Shown one piece after another: positions 8,557-21,807 of a DNA stretch of 64,000 nucleotides (position 1 is its first letter; each line of letters begins with the position of its first letter). The stretch comes from Oscheius onirici (taxonomy: Eukaryota; Nematoda; Chromadorea; Rhabditida; Rhabditidae). The translations under genes were made by a program, and so were the position numbers. The stretch is from positions 8,370,064-8,434,063 of the forward strand of contig OW051468.1 of the NCBI GenBank assembly GCA_932521025.1, given 5' to 3'. The notes under the pieces are model-generated. The model had not been told where the DNA came from, ran no database searches, and saw nothing but the letters and a program-made list of their open reading frames with translations.

Positions 8557-11352
8557 TCAGGACCGATCGAGGAGGTGTGTTGGCGATTCGCTATTCCTCG
8601 TTGTTGCATGGTAGACGGACTCCAGACGTTCCATTCTCTCGAGAAGCGGAATAATTTCCAGCAGCTCACAATCTGTCGGGTCATCGAACCACGTCTGCAC
8701 CGGGATCTGAAAATGACGGTAAATTTGTGAGCTTAAAGAAAAACTAACAGCATTTTCTGGATGGAAAGCATAGCTGGCCGGTGAATTGTCAATAATTATC
8801 GTCTTGTGCAGATCCCTTCCTAACCTCGCCAGATCCTAAAATTTTCGCTTTATTCCGTTTAAATAGAGACCGACCTTTACATAGTTACCCTTGTGGTAAA
8901 CACAGGCCTCCCTGAAGAGTCTTGCCCTGAAAACGCCTCGCTTGTCCAGAAGATCGGCCACCGGATCAGCATACTAAATTTGCTTATATTGTAGTTTTAA
9001 AAAAGGACCTACTTTAGCCAGACTGGCAGTGAAGAGGACGCATTCGAAGCGCTCTCCTACCCGCTCAAGAAATTCGTCGACATACGGCCGCTTCAAAACA
9101 TAGACCTTGTGCTCAACTCCGTCAATTTCGACAGGTATCACGAAATCGGCGTTCTTTACTGGCTGAAACGAAAAATTTAGGAGGGAAGTGGGATCAAAAC
9201 TTACTTTAAAAGATGAATGGACGAGAGTTTCGTCGAGATCGATGATTAGACATTTCTTGTGAGAGTCGGCTGGTCTCAGCTGTGGCAGCAGGTGGCGCTC
9301 TCCAGTCTGAAAACTTTTTGTTTGAAAAGTGACAAAATTGGCGGCTTTTGAATCATCTAAATGTGTCTGTACCTTCTTCCTGTGCCTTCCCAACAATCCT
9401 CTCCTAATAATTTCATCCGCGGTCGGGGTTAGACCCGGCCGCAATATCAAATTCTCTATATACACCGAGGGATCCTGCCTCAGCTCGTATTCTTCTTGGA
9501 ATGTTTTCAAAGAAGCCACCCGCATCGTTTTCTGTTTCATACTGTAAAAGATTTGTGTGTGAGAGAGGAAAAACGAGATTGAACAAAAGAGAATGGGAGA
9601 AAGAGACAGTGCACCACGGGCAAACAATGGCTAGCAGAACGGCTGAACGATCGAGAATAGAGAGCGGAAATGGCGGTCGATCAGCCCTTTTTTGGTGAAA
9701 GCCAAAACTGTGACTAGGCTGTAAAGAGACTTAGGACGAGTTTTTCTTCCATAAAGATCACGGAGCGATATGCTGCGGCAGGCGCGTCCAAAATGGCCCG
9801 ATCTAGACGAAAGACAAGCGCTTCAACGGACTGACAGGTCTAGGAAGAGTGTCCTTTGCCAAGTGGAGGTGACTATTTTTAGTTTGAGAGAGATTTTCGG
9901 GAGGGAAGGCCGGAGGATATCCCGTTTTCTAGAGACGAGAATGATTGCATGAATGACTGTTAGTATGTGACTGTTAGTGTAGCATTCTCGAGGAATCTCA
10001 GTAGAGAGTAGAGACCAAAACTAAGCTTTTGGAAAGGTGAAACCCAGAGAACAGAGGTAGTCTACTCACGGCGAAACTTGATACTAGGTATTCTCTCCCT
10101 TTTCCGAGTAGATGGCGCGTTTTCGCTGAAAAAAATGAAGGCAGTAAAAGCGCAAATGAACGGAGCATTTAATAGTCGAAGCAAATAGCTACATGTCTAC
10201 TCGACAGCCATGTGGTTTCTGGGCGAGAGTAAGTCGTAAGCGGCTCTAAATGTTCTCGTGAAAAAGCTGGCTCTTCAAGAGAGAAAAGAGATCAATTCCT
10301 TTGAAGAAAGGAAAGCGTTTCGAGGGAAAAGACTACGACAGGTGTCCTCGGGGAGGTGGAATGCAACTGATACGTCACACGCAAAAGGGGTTAAACTTCC
10401 GAGAAGAAAAAGCAATCTGTCTGGGAGATGGTGTTCGTTTTTGGAATGAAAAAAATGAAGAACTTGAAGGACAGAGCCCTCGACTGGCTACAGTCACATC
10501 ATAAGAAAGTAGTGGGGGAGTTAGGGCAATGAGCTACAATGAGAAAACAAGTAGTCCAACATTGTAAAAAGGTGTGAGTGGTATGCTCGTTCTGCAGAGC
10601 AAGAACAGCTTCTCCTCGATGCTGTGCAATTGTGCCTGTGTGCACACCTGATTGATGGCTCAATAATGCGAGCAAAGCAATGGTTTACCCACGCATTTTG
10701 CACAAATGTTGAAAATGGCGAATCGACGAGAAGAAAGGAAATCGTACACCCCACTAGCCAAAGCACTCTTATCTTTTATCAGTGCAAGCCAAGATTTTAG
10801 TCTCGTTTTACTGTTCAAATTAAAGATAAAGAACCAACCTTTGGAGATATTTGAGAAATAACAGCCAGCGAAGGACTGTAGTCATTGGCAGCAGAGACGG
10901 GCTTCGTCGTCGTGTCGCTGATCTGGACGGGACCGCTGCTTCCACGTTGATATTGGGTGATCGGCAGGTCGTTGGACGGATAACTGCCGGCTGTGGTGCC
11001 GTTCTTTTGGACTTGAGTGATGAGCAGAGCGGGATTTGATGACGGAGCCGAGGCTAGTTTTTCTGGAAGCTCACAATTAGTTTTATGTGTTGAATATGTT
11101 TTGTGCTTTCAAAATACGTCCAAAAAGCAAAGGAATAAAATAAAACCAACCTGTTTTTCCTTCTGGTGCCACACAGCAGCATAACGTCCTCACAAATCGG
11201 CCCCATTTTGGTTTGGACCTCGTCGCCCGGCTCTTCTCAGGATTTACTGAAAATTTGTCAGTTTTTAGCGTAAAGAGAAAGTAAAAAGCGGTGAACTAAC
11301 TTAGTTTTCTGAGCATTTTGACAGAAGAGCGACGACGACAAAGTCGACTCAT
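8557..11352 (-). CDS. scpl-1: Small CTD phosphatase (SCP/CTDSP family)
   Basis: Ten exons: 11352-11301, 11246-11151, 11062-10839, 10125-10085, 9541-9373, 9306-9205, 9162-9013, 8973-8875, 8835-8749 and 8706-8557, all in phase, giving about 389 residues. The catalytic core has the FCP/SCP signature [11 protein letters not shown], with the nucleophile aspartate first, then [30 protein letters not shown] and [17 protein letters not shown]. The N-terminus resembles CTDSP1, with a Cys cluster (LCCCVAPEG) and LITQVQ. SCPs dephosphorylate Ser5 of the RNA polymerase II C-terminal domain and also act on SMADs. The acceptor at 9541 followed at once by an ATG could look like a start, but the frame continues from exon 4 through a donor at 10084. 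The N-terminal 190 residues are longer than in human CTDSP1. Confidence 0.9.
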
Positions 11353-11503
11353 TTTTGGGAACTGTCGAATGCGAAAGTACGCAATCACGTACCGCTTTTT
11401 AAAAATCGCGCTAATCGTAGTTTTCGGTCAAGCTTTCGCTCTTCCTGTCTAATTCTCTCAAAAACCGGTACCAGTTACGATTCCCTTTAGTTTTGTGACA
11501 GAC

Positions 11504-12032
11504 CTGAATGACTCTGAGGCCTGACTTCGACTCTGGTAATCTGTGGCGAATTGCTGATCGGCGCCACGTGATTATTGTGTAGATGATGATGCGATCCGAC
11601 AGACCAGATCAAACTATTTTCCGGAGGAGGCTGAGGTTTGGCCGACGAGAAGATTGGACTATCCTTTGGCGGAGACGGCTTTCTTTCCCCTTTCACAGTC
11701 TGCGGAATCTGCTGCTGCTGTCTGATCCTAGCCATTGGAGGCACATTCTGATAGTTTCCCGTTTCCGGAGCCGACGGAGATCGCTGCGCCAGTGGCATTC
11801 TCCGGGGCTCCGTCTTTGTGACAGGTAAATTCAAGGGGAACGGAGCCGGACGTTGAATTCGGGGCGTCTGAGCATAAATGTTCTCCATGCCGTAAGGAGA
11901 ACGCTGACTCATGACGGGACTTCCACGATAATAGGTCGTCACTCCCTGCCAATCCTCACTCTTATTCCAATAGTCCAAAGAGTTTCTCGCTCCCAGACCC
12001 TGTCTCTGGTGAGCCCCATTGGCATACGTCAT
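11504..12032 (-). CDS. scpl-1: Probable alternative first exon of the SCP phosphatase gene
   Basis: A 529 nt open frame starting MTYANGAHQRQ and ending at a GGTCTG donor after residues QSHS. It leaves one base in phase, exactly what SCP exon 2 (acceptor at 11247) requires, so it can splice there in place of exon 1 at 11352-11301. The encoded 176 residues are rich in Gln, Pro and Ser, with a QQQQ run and no recognised domain. A TTTTTCAG acceptor lies about 70 nt upstream of the ATG, with an in-frame stop after it, so the start looks genuine. It could also be the end of a separate gene; the phase match is the only link. Confidence 0.5.
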
Positions 12033-12749
12033 GACTGCCACCGAATTTCTTGGCAGTGAGCAAACAGTAAGGGAACTGGTTCTTCGGATTGATTGGGGTC
12101 AGGCTGAAAAATATGAGGAAAGACTTGTTATTCAGAGAAAGAGAAGGAAAGAACAACTGTTGCGGGAAAAAAGAGAAGTGTTCAAAAGTTGTGGGCGGGA
12201 TTAACACACTGGGGCCGGGAAAGTGATCGAGATTCGTGTTTGCATGAACTCTCACTGACTATTTGGTAGAGGCGGCGATCGATTTGGCAATTCCAGAGAC
12301 TGCTCATTGAACTCATCTCATATGAATGTGAAATGCTGTTTGTTCGAATGTGAATTATTGCGCGGTGGCGGAAATAAATCATAAACCAATAAAGGTTTTG
12401 GCTAAAGTTCAGAAAAGAGCTGACATCTTTCGGAGGAGAGAAAAATGAGGAATTCGAAGAGATCCGAGAGAGAACAACTGTCGAAGGAGATGATTGAGAT
12501 CAATGCTCCAACAGACTAAAGCTTGAGGGTGTTAATCACTGCCTACAACGTGGGCCCCGCAAAAAATGTCCTCAAATTGTAGACTTCGTCGCGGGGATGA
12601 CGTTGTTTGAAAAGGAAGGAGGATATGGTAACCTTTATAATTGAAGGGGTGCCAATTTGGAAGATGGAGTTTTTGAAAACGAGACTGAAAAAGAACCGTC
12701 TTAGTCCACCACTAAATTTTAGGACTCCGAGATGATATCTCAAATTTCT

Positions 12750-12868
12750 AGCTCACAAATACATTTTTCAGCTTTTTAATATTCTGCAAAGTTGTAGAAT
12801 TTGATAAGCTCTACAACTTTACAGAACATCATAAAACTGATAAAACTGGAAAATGCATTTGTGACCTA
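12750..12868. repeat. Palindromic repeat, family 1 copy
   Basis: Arms GCAAAGTTGTAGAATTTG and GCTCTACAACTTTACAG with outer ACATTTTTCAGC / ACTGGAAAATGCAT. About 119 bp in the gene-poor interval. Confidence 0.8.
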
Positions 12869-15800
12869 GAAAGTTGAGGGTTTTCCGAAGTCTAGGGGTG
12901 AACTTGCTTGCCCGCCAATTTGAAAGGTGGAGCTCTCAAAAAGAAGCTGAAAAAGAACAATTCAAGAAAAAAGGTCCATATTATCCTGTAAAGAGTAGTC
13001 GGGGTTTGGTTTCTCGTTTTGCCATTGCTTCGCCCTCTCGCCTTTCGCGACACAAAAGGGCTCCGGAAGGGCAAACATATAAACGCAAACAAGTGGTTTC
13101 ACGGAATGTCTCTCACGTGTGGTTGCAAAAAGCAAAGAAGGAATCAGCTGTAATTTGATAGGAAGAAATTGAGAGAAGGAGAGAGTGCTCCCTAAGCATT
13201 TTTCCAGAACGCTATGGTGGGTGAGAATTGGATTAAATTAGGCTGTTGGGATGGAGGGAGAGAGTCTGATCAGAAAGTGGAGGAAAGTGACAGGAAGAAG
13301 TCTTTTGTTCCTGCCGCCTCTCACGTGACCACATCGAGTCATCACGAGAAGGGCTCCAAAAGAAATTGTGAAACTGACTAGTTGCCACAGGTAAACAGTT
13401 GGTAATTGCCATGGGAGACACTGTCAATAGATACGGAAAAGGTTCTCATATGAGGGGGAAAATTGAATCTTCAGGGTCCTAGACACTCGATTCCCCAACA
13501 AAACATCTTGTTTTGCTCGCTTCGCCTCCGGGCTAACGTCAATCACGTCAAAAGTACGTGTCGCCAGCTCGGATTTCTCGTCTTCTGATCCGAAAATACT
13601 ATTTTGCGAAAGCAACCCCCGATCTTTAACAATTAATCAGCAAAAGGGCAAGCTGGCTGGGTCCGAAAATGAGTGTAATGACGGGAGAAAGAGAGGTGTA
13701 AATGACTGAAAATAAAGTTTCTTCTCGTAAAAAATTGACGGACCTAATAGAGCGCAAGGAGGCAATTACGATTAGAGATTAATGAAGCAGTCCTTCTTCT
13801 TTTTTTTTCTGAGAAGGGCGAAGATCAGACACTGCAATTAGGCCCGAGGCCTAAACAAAGAAAGGATCACAATTGAGATGGAGAGGAGGTTTTGGGGGGA
13901 ACATCTTTTGGTCGATCCGAGCTCTACAGAAAGTTTCAAATTTTTTTTCCCACGGCTGAGAAAACTCAAAGATTCAAAAGAATAGAACCAAAATGTGCTG
14001 GAAAGTGGCGCCGGGATTATGCACCTCGAAAAAGCGGCGAAAACGAGTCATTGGGCCAATAATCCGCACGCGGGAACAAATATTCCTTCCGCCTGATGCC
14101 TGTATGCCGGGTCGGATGGCAAAATTGTTGTTTGGGGGCAGAAATAGAGAACAACTGGCTGTCTGAAGAGAACGAACGATTATCAGAGACACACACCAGT
14201 TTTGGGATTGATCGTTCTCACCCAAATGATCTCGCTTTTCTTTTTAAAATGTTCCGACCAGTCGCCTCACTCAAAAAGATCCATCTGGGAAATACGATCT
14301 GATCCAATTGAGACGGCCGATGAGAGACACTTTTTGGCCAGAAAGACTGAAAATTTTAGTTTGGAATGGAGACGGGCCGTTTCCGACCAAAGTGAAGTCG
14401 AAAACAAAGAGCCCTGTGTTTATGGCCACTGAGCCTCCGTGGATGGCAGAATGATCAAAACAGCCGTTCGTTGGCCACTGGCTCTTACAGAGGTAATACT
14501 TAACCAATTAAAAACTGAAAAGTAGTTTGACCTACAGAAGACGGCAGTCTATCACTGACAGGGAAGAGAGTAATGACTATCAGTTAAACTGCTGCCTTGA
14601 CCATTTTGCGCAGCGGGGAAATTGAAAAGAGAACAAGAAGAGGAGGTCTAGACTCGGAGCCATAAATATCTAATCATAATTTGTTTTTCTACGTCTAAAA
14701 GCCTCTCTCTCTCTGAGAGGCAAAGGCCTTGTTTATGGACCATGCTTTTTATAGACGCATTAGTCTGGCAGAGAGGATAAATATGGGAAAGCGAGCAGAA
14801 GACAAAAGTCCCCAAGTTTCTCTTATAGGAGACCTAGATTGCCTCAAATACATTAAAGAGCCTGAAAACACGTGTTTCTTGTCAGACTCGGTGAGCTGCT
14901 GAAGGTGTGAGAACACGCGCAGCACACAGGTTGCCGCACCCAAGTCCCTGGCGTAATCCGGAGACGGGGCAAATAGCACATAAAACCGGGCTTCTCTCAC
15001 TCTATGAGCTCCAAAATTACTATATTTTCATCGTCACTTGCTGACAGACGAGCCACGTGATGATGGTTACTCCGAGAGACTTCCAAAACATCTTGTTTGC
15101 TTATGGAATTGAGTCGGGTGCAACAATATTTACCCACAAAGTACAAATGTTTTTGTCTACAAAGCGTGTGAGGGATAGAACTGTATGGATGAGAGAATCT
15201 ACTGTCTGTTCAAAATGTAGAATTTGGGCCCGCGCTTTTCCTATAGAACATTTTTCAAATCAAATTAGCGGGAATTTAGCTGCGTCTGCACGTTCTGTAA
15301 ATGTTTAATACCCAGACAAGAAACAGCGCGGACAGATTCAAACTATTCTCTCTGCATTTTGAACAGACTATATCGTTAGTAACTACTACTTCTCCAGTAG
15401 AAATTTGAAAAGTTTTGAAAACAAGGTTTTAAGTTACCCACTATCCCCATATATTCCTTAGCCTGAACCACTTGAAAACCGTTTTTGTAAGGGAATTACC
15501 GAATGAGGAAGCAGTCTTCGCACTTCTTTGTCTCCCAACTCGTCTAAACTTGTTACTACTAACTCCTCTCCCCTTAATTGTGCGCACAAAGCTCCCATCC
15601 TTATCCTTAATAAAAGATTCCGAGACACAGAGACTGGAGAGAAACCTAAAATGGATAGGTGGAACTTCAGAAACAGAGGAAGAGAAAAGTCCTTTACAAT
15701 GTGAAAACTCTTGACTCTCCGTGGAAAGTTTACTGTAGTCAGTTGCCGAAAAAAGAGCGCGTCCTCCGTTACCAGTAGCATTTATACCCGCTTCTCTGAC

Positions 15801-15968
15801 GATCGATGACGATGATTCGTATTCGGTCTTTGTCTCCCATTGTTATGGTGTCTCGCTCTCTTCCGAATTCCAATACCAACATATATGAATAAAACACGTC
15901 ATGGTCTCTTTTTTTGGGAATTGTAACCGGTACCAGTTTTGATTTTTTAGCGAAAATAGTAAACTCAC

Positions 15969-16460
15969 CTTTTTCCTTCTTCTTGTCATGATTACAGGTC
16001 GCCACTGGGATGTAGTCGCCATTGCTGCAGTGATCTTCTTTCTTCACCTGAATCAGATACTCTTAACATTCCCAAGACTTTTCAGAAGAACTACCCGGGA
16101 CTTCACGAAGAAATCTCAATATTGTAGCTCATGCATACATTTTCCAGCTTTGAGATGTTCAGGAAAGTTGTAGTATTCAATAAGCTCTACAACTTTGCAG
16201 TACATTGCGAAGCTGGAAAATGCGAATGTAAGCTCGAACGTTGAGGTTTCCAGAAATGGGGGTCTTTATCCCTTTCCCCTCTGCACGTTCCATATAAGAC
16301 TAATCCCTCTGTTTCCCACAGATTCAAAAATAGCCAGAGATGAGCATAAACAGGCCCCGATTATGGCGAAAATCATCCTCAGTCAACAAACATTTTGAAA
16401 GAGAGTACCTGTGTGATGATGCCCTCGAGCGAGTTGGTCATTTGCTGGCACTTCTTCTTC
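15969..16460 (-). CDS. Two-exon coding fragment of unknown gene
   Basis: Two minus-strand segments read as adjoining exons. The first (about 16457-16411) encodes KRRQVKKKCQQMTNSLEGI and ends at CAG before a GTACTC donor. The second (16037-15969) begins after a GATTCAG acceptor, continues in the same phase with VKKEDHCSNGDYIPVATC, and ends at an AAAAAG/GTGAGT donor. The joined frame is open and has sensible codon use. I cannot find convincing flanking exons or a start, so only this fragment is reported. No domain is recognised; the cysteines are too few to call a zinc finger. The intron between them carries a palindromic repeat. Confidence 0.35.
16125..16235. repeat. Palindromic repeat, family 1 copy
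   Basis: Full-length copy of about 111 bp with outer arms GAGCTCATGC-type / GCGAATGTAAGCTC and inner AAAGTTGTAGTATTC / GCTCTACAACTTTGC. It lies inside the intron of the coding fragment at 15969-16460. Confidence 0.8.
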
Positions 16461-17601
16461 ACTTGTCTTCGTTTCTACCGTTTCTCAATTTCATGAAAGG
16501 CTTTGAAGAAACCTGGAAGGGGATAATAAATCTGAGAGAATAAGCTAGAAAAACAGAGTTCGGAAGTGAAGGAAGCTGTCAACAAGGAGATGAGAAATCG
16601 GGTCAATTATAGGATTTACGCTTCAAAATAGACGAAGATTCGTCTGAGTCATTCAAACTCTGAAATCAGTCTCCTTTTAAGATGAAAACGGTCAAAACAA
16701 ATCAGTTCTACGGCCTAAAGAAAATAAGGAAAAAGGGAAGAAGAAGAGCGTGTCCTCCCCCTTTATCAACAAACGTCTCTCTCCGCTATCGCCAAATTCC
16801 CGTCAACTTTTGATGTGGAGAGAGATGGGGACATCGATAAGATAATTTTCTAAATACGGAAAATACTCAAAGAATCAATAAAAAAATTATGTTTTCAAGC
16901 GACAACAACAACAAAAAAACTGCCTAAAGACACCCATTTTCGGAAATGAAAAGAAAACTTGGTGGAGACGATGCCGACAGCCGATAACAGCCTGTCGCCA
17001 GACCCCCAACTATTGACCGATTGCGCGAAAAAACGATGAGAAGGACCGGGAAACGGAAGAAAGACTGAAGAAAAGGTGTTAGATGCCGGGAAAAGGAGAA
17101 GGGATTGGGTGTCTTTGGGAGCAAAAAAAAGAAGGCTGGAATTTGAACAGCACGAAAAATACATCTCTGGAGGTGCTCAAAGAAGGTTCTGGAACCGGTT
17201 TCGCGTCAAAAACAAGTACTTCTTTGATTGATTAGGGCCAGGAAAGGGAGGCAAACCATTCAATCAAACTCGGGAGATTGCAACAAAGACGAGACAATAA
17301 AACACCGGCAAATGAGTCGAGGCCGATGCTTCGCCCTCCTAAACATTTGTTCTGTTCCAACATGATTTTTTGGTAATTTTTGAACTTTTACCTGTCGCCA
17401 GGTGACAGATTATGATGGAGTACTTGGTCTAAGGACAAAAAGGTTGGAAATCAAAGAGCGCATGCTGGGATAAGATCGACAGGAAATACGTAGGGAGTAC
17501 TAAAGGATAGACCTATTTTGAGAGCATCCGTTCTCAAAAGAGGACTTCGAGTTTTTAAAGCTTCAAATAAGAAAAGAAACTTTAGAAAAAAACCTAATTT
17601 C

Positions 17602-17711
17602 CTAGCTAATGCATTCATTTTGAAGCTTTACAATGTTCTGCAAAGTTGTAGATCTTATTAAAAACTACAACTTTGCTGAACATCACAAAGTTGGAAAACG
17701 TAAGTATGAGC
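17602..17711. repeat. Palindromic repeat, family 1 copy
   Basis: Copy of about 110 bp with inner arms GCAAAGTTGTAGATC / ACTACAACTTTGCTG; outer arms are more diverged than in other copies. Confidence 0.8.
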
Positions 17712-18335
17712 AGAAAAAATGAGATTTTGTTTAGAAGTTCCGGAATTTAGGGGGAGGTTGCTAAACTTACTTTCCTGTTCCCAAAATAGGACGCCGAGTT
17801 ATCTGAAGCTTCAAATATTCATGGAGCGTTCGGGGTAGGGTGTGACGACAAATTGAATAAGAAGAAAGAATCAAAAACTATACAGATATCGGGAGCACAT
17901 TTCAACGCCCTGATCCGAGAACGAGAGCGAGATCGGTGGCTGTTTAGTTTTGTTGTAACAAAATGATGCTCTTGGACGGGATCCGGACAAAATAAATGAC
18001 CGCAGATACGACGCTCTTTCTCTCTTCCTGGTCTCGAAATTATTGAAGAGAAAAGTGCAAAAGTTCTCAGGAAGAAGGAAGTCTATGTGTCCAGGCGCGG
18101 AGTGGGCTCACGCCGGACGCAATCTAAACAGAACCGGAGACCGGGAGAGCCCTCTGGCCATGCGACAGGTGAGACTTTCTTTGCTCTCTCCTTTGCAAAT
18201 GATACCGGTTACAAATGATTCATTCATATTGCCAGATGACCGCTGTTGTATTGAAAATCTAAAGAGTTCAACTCTTCTTCTAAAGGTATTCTGTAGGGGG
18301 ACTATGCGAAAGTAATCATAGCCTCCCACTGTGAT

Positions 18336-18432
18336 CAAAGCATTTTTAAACTTCGGGATATTCTACAAAGTTGTAGAGCTCATCGAACTCTGCATTTTTG
18401 CTGAACATCACAAAGTTGAAAAGTTGAAAACG
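18336..18432. repeat. Palindromic repeat, family 1 copy, degraded
   Basis: Left arm ACAAAGTTGTAGAGCTCATC is intact; the right inner arm is mutated to CTCTGCATTTTTGCTG, followed by GAACATCACAAAGTTG. This is the most decayed copy in the window. Confidence 0.7.
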
Positions 18433-21400
18433 TGAAAAATGGAGTTTTTTCAAAGTACCAAAATTTAGGGTGGGGGCATCTTCTGAAACCTGTGCTGGAC
18501 TAAAACAGAAACAGATCAGCTGGCAGAAAGCGAAAGGAGCATCGATCACGCAGGAACAGCCGCACTGACACAAAAAGTTTCCGCTCATGGGGGAGAAAGA
18601 GCTCTGAACAGGAGAAGGCACGTGAAAACTCAAGAAAGAAAGGACATATAAGGCATACTCGGACAAAATTACGTAAACAGACGAGATTATGGCTGTAAAA
18701 AGCGAGCGGTGGGTGCGAAAACACAAACTGGATCAAGATAATCCTGTCATGGTCAATGCTGGTCGCGATTAATCAGCTCTCCTTTCGGAGAGACCAGCTG
18801 ATAGTCAATCTTCTGAACATAAAAGGAGGAAGAAAGACGAAGGATTACGAGGGCGCAACCCCCGAGAAGTCTTTCTTGATGAGGGTAAAAAGTGTCGCAA
18901 AAGTTTCTGTACTAACATGTGCTTAGTTAGTATACTAAGAACCGGGGGCTCCAAGCTGGAAGCATCGGAGCGTGGAAAAGGTTGTATGCTGGAGAGAGTG
19001 AGAGCAAGAATCGGCCTCTTATTTCGTTAACTGAACAACACGATTTTCTAAGAATATCGAAAGGTTTGCTTATGGGAACATTTGTAGAAATAACCAGTAG
19101 AAGGAGAAAGAGAAATTGTGATTCGCCTCGTATTTCGTATTGTTAGGAAGTTCAAATGAACGGAATGTCAACAATTTGTTACAAATTGTATTGCTATTAC
19201 AGTCGACAGCAATGTCTTGTCTTTCTCTAAAAGGCAGCTGACGAGAGAGAGACAAAAGTGTAATTTACAGTTCCTGAATAGGGGAAAATTTTGGCAACTG
19301 TGTGTCTTCGAAGATAAGGCTATGGAACAAGACCGAAAGAGAAAAAGACGGGAAGCTGATAACGAGCTATATATGGCCAAAACAAGGGAACTAAACTACG
19401 GGAAATGCCTTAAAATCTAGAGTTTTATGGACTGTTTTGATCAATCAGGAAATGAAACAGCAACAGGACGGAGGAAGAAAATAGGAAGGTCATTCAAACA
19501 GGGATTGTTTTCGACTGAAAAAGCATGTAGTTCAAGGACTGCGAATTTTCAACTTTTGGGAGTAAGGAAAGCAGCTGGGCAAACAAATAAGGAATTGCGG
19601 AACAGATCTGACGCACAATAGAGAGAGAAAAATGAGACGACCCTTCCAGCAAATGCTCTCAAACATCATAACGCGTTCTCTGCGAAAAAAGACTATAAAG
19701 AGACGACAAAAGGGTTGTTCCAAAAAAGGGAGAAATCGATTATTTTCACGCGCCTCCTCGATCATGAAGGTGAATCACAATAGACATGCGCTCGGAGAGG
19801 CTGGTCTCTCTTTGGAGGACAAGAGGAACAACTCGACAAATATTGTACGGGAACACCCGCCTGGAACTTTTGCTTGTTCTTGTGAACTGGAGAGAAACAC
19901 TGGGGGAGAGCTAATGGGTTACAGCAATACGAGAAGTCCCTGGAATGGCTCAGAGATCTCTCATAACAAGCAGTTTTTTGAGGAGATTAATGAGAACAGG
20001 AAGAGATTAAAAGCACATAAAAGAGAGAAGAAATCAAATGCCATTTTCTCATGGTTGCAATTGGACTCCTCCCATTCTCTCCTCCTCCCAGTTTTTCTCG
20101 CGGTAAACCGATTGCGTGCTGGATAAATAGAGAAAAACTATTTGAACAAGGTTTGTAGAGGCGAAGAGGAAGAAATTCCAAAGTGAATATGTATAGAACA
20201 ATGGGAGGAAACTCGTGTCTCTAGGGGCAACGTGAAAATGTGCCTCTCTGAGAAGCCAGTCCGGTGACATTTGAGAACGGAGAGAAAGATAAAAGTCTAT
20301 TGGAAAAGGGGATTTCGGGAGCTCACGTCGTGACTGCCTGATTGCAATTCTAGTGATGTTATTTCCGGGCAGGGCGCTGCTGACACACGACGAAAGGTAC
20401 TGGTAGAGGTTGTCGGGTCAACAATGCTAATTTTCAGACGATCGCTATTTTGATAACAACGAGGCATTCGGTGTCAAAAATTGACAAGGGGCTCCCCATG
20501 GAGAAGGGACGTAAACAAACATGAAGAACACTCTTATTGACACTGTTTTGACCTTGCCGTTGGAAGATCGAACTAGAAAAGTGCACCGTTTAAAGAAGAG
20601 ACGCTTGCCGCCAAATTGAGGAAGTGACTCTGCAAGAGAGACTCTCGGAGTCCCATAAGACCTCTTCCTGAAGGCAAAGAACTCCGAGAAGGACTCTTAT
20701 CAAGCGATTGCGCTCCTTTTCAATCTCTTCGAGGAGAATAGCACAAATCGAAAGAAAAGAGCAAAACCATAAAGCAGAATGAATCAAAAGATAAGGCGAA
20801 AATAAGGGTGTTAATTTGGTTAGCACATGTTCTCTATCTGGCACTCAAACACACACATATATGTAAGCAAGCTCTGCGTCTCTTACTCCCGCCCTTCGCT
20901 CTTTTCAAGCACGGCAGACGGCTGAAACAGCTGTCTGCGGCTGGAGAGAAAAGGTCCATGTGCTATACGGGCAGGCAGTAATTAGACACAACGCAAAGGT
21001 AACCATTTGGAATTGAAGCAGCTGCGAAACTAAGTGCGAGGAAATTTTCAGGGAGAAGAAAAGGAAGGGGACGATACCTTTTTTTTCAGATGCACAAGAA
21101 GCACCCTGTAAGAGATTTCCCTTTGAAGACTAGAGAGACTAGAATGAGGAAGTTGCGATAAAAAGGACAAACTACAAAATCAGACCCTGATAGACTGATT
21201 GAATGGTGCAACAAGGAGTTACGACATCATATGCCTCGATTGAGAGTTCAATTCAAAATGATAATTTTTTTGTTGTGTGGGTAAATTAGCATCAAGCTTT
21301 TTCAAATCGGAATATGTTTTTGAGAAGTTCCTCACAGTTCAGGAAATCCATTCCATCAAATGTCAGAAAGTTTCGATCAAAAACTACTGTCTGCCCTACA

Positions 21401-21807
21401 AACGACCGATGGCTTATTTTTATCTTTGAACCCAACACTGTTACCTTCGGAGAGAGTCTGCTTGGCTTCTCTATAAATCTTCGTTGCCTCGTACCTTACG
21501 ACAGCAAATCAAACTCTTTCCAAATCTTTTGCCAAGTTCAAAACTTAGTTGTCGTCTTAAGCATAACGTGTTTTTGCTTGTTACCGATGGCTTCAGATTG
21601 CTTAACCGATGACTTGAAAACAGTGAAAAGGTGATTTTGGAAATCGGACGTTGTAACTGGATTCCTCGGAAAATTTCGATACAACAATTGCCCTCAGATT
21701 TGCACTTTGACGTAGTCAAGGAGGTGAAAAGTGCGAAAAAGACTGCGGGTTCCCTTAGCGTTTAAATAAAAAGAGGATTAGCTGTTGACCTCACCCTCTC
21801 TTCGAAG

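Larger units (their letters stand above)
12033..21807. other. Gene-poor interval with scattered repeats and isolated coding-like exons
   Basis: Almost 10 kb with no complete gene that I can assemble. It contains four palindromic repeats (near 12800, 16180, 17655 and 18385). A few minus-strand segments look coding with splice sites: 13430-13612, 14880-14985, 15969-16037 and 16411-16460. Much of 18900-20900 is purine-rich on the plus strand, which produces long Lys/Arg/Glu-rich open frames of doubtful meaning. It may be the upstream region or long introns of a minus-strand gene, or regulatory DNA for ETR-1. Confidence 0.4.

Noticed and set aside
19632-20126. Plus-strand 164-codon frame rich in Lys, Arg and Asn
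   Set aside because: The region is purine-rich on this strand, which creates long open frames by chance. There is no domain, no splice context and no poly(A) signal in a useful place.
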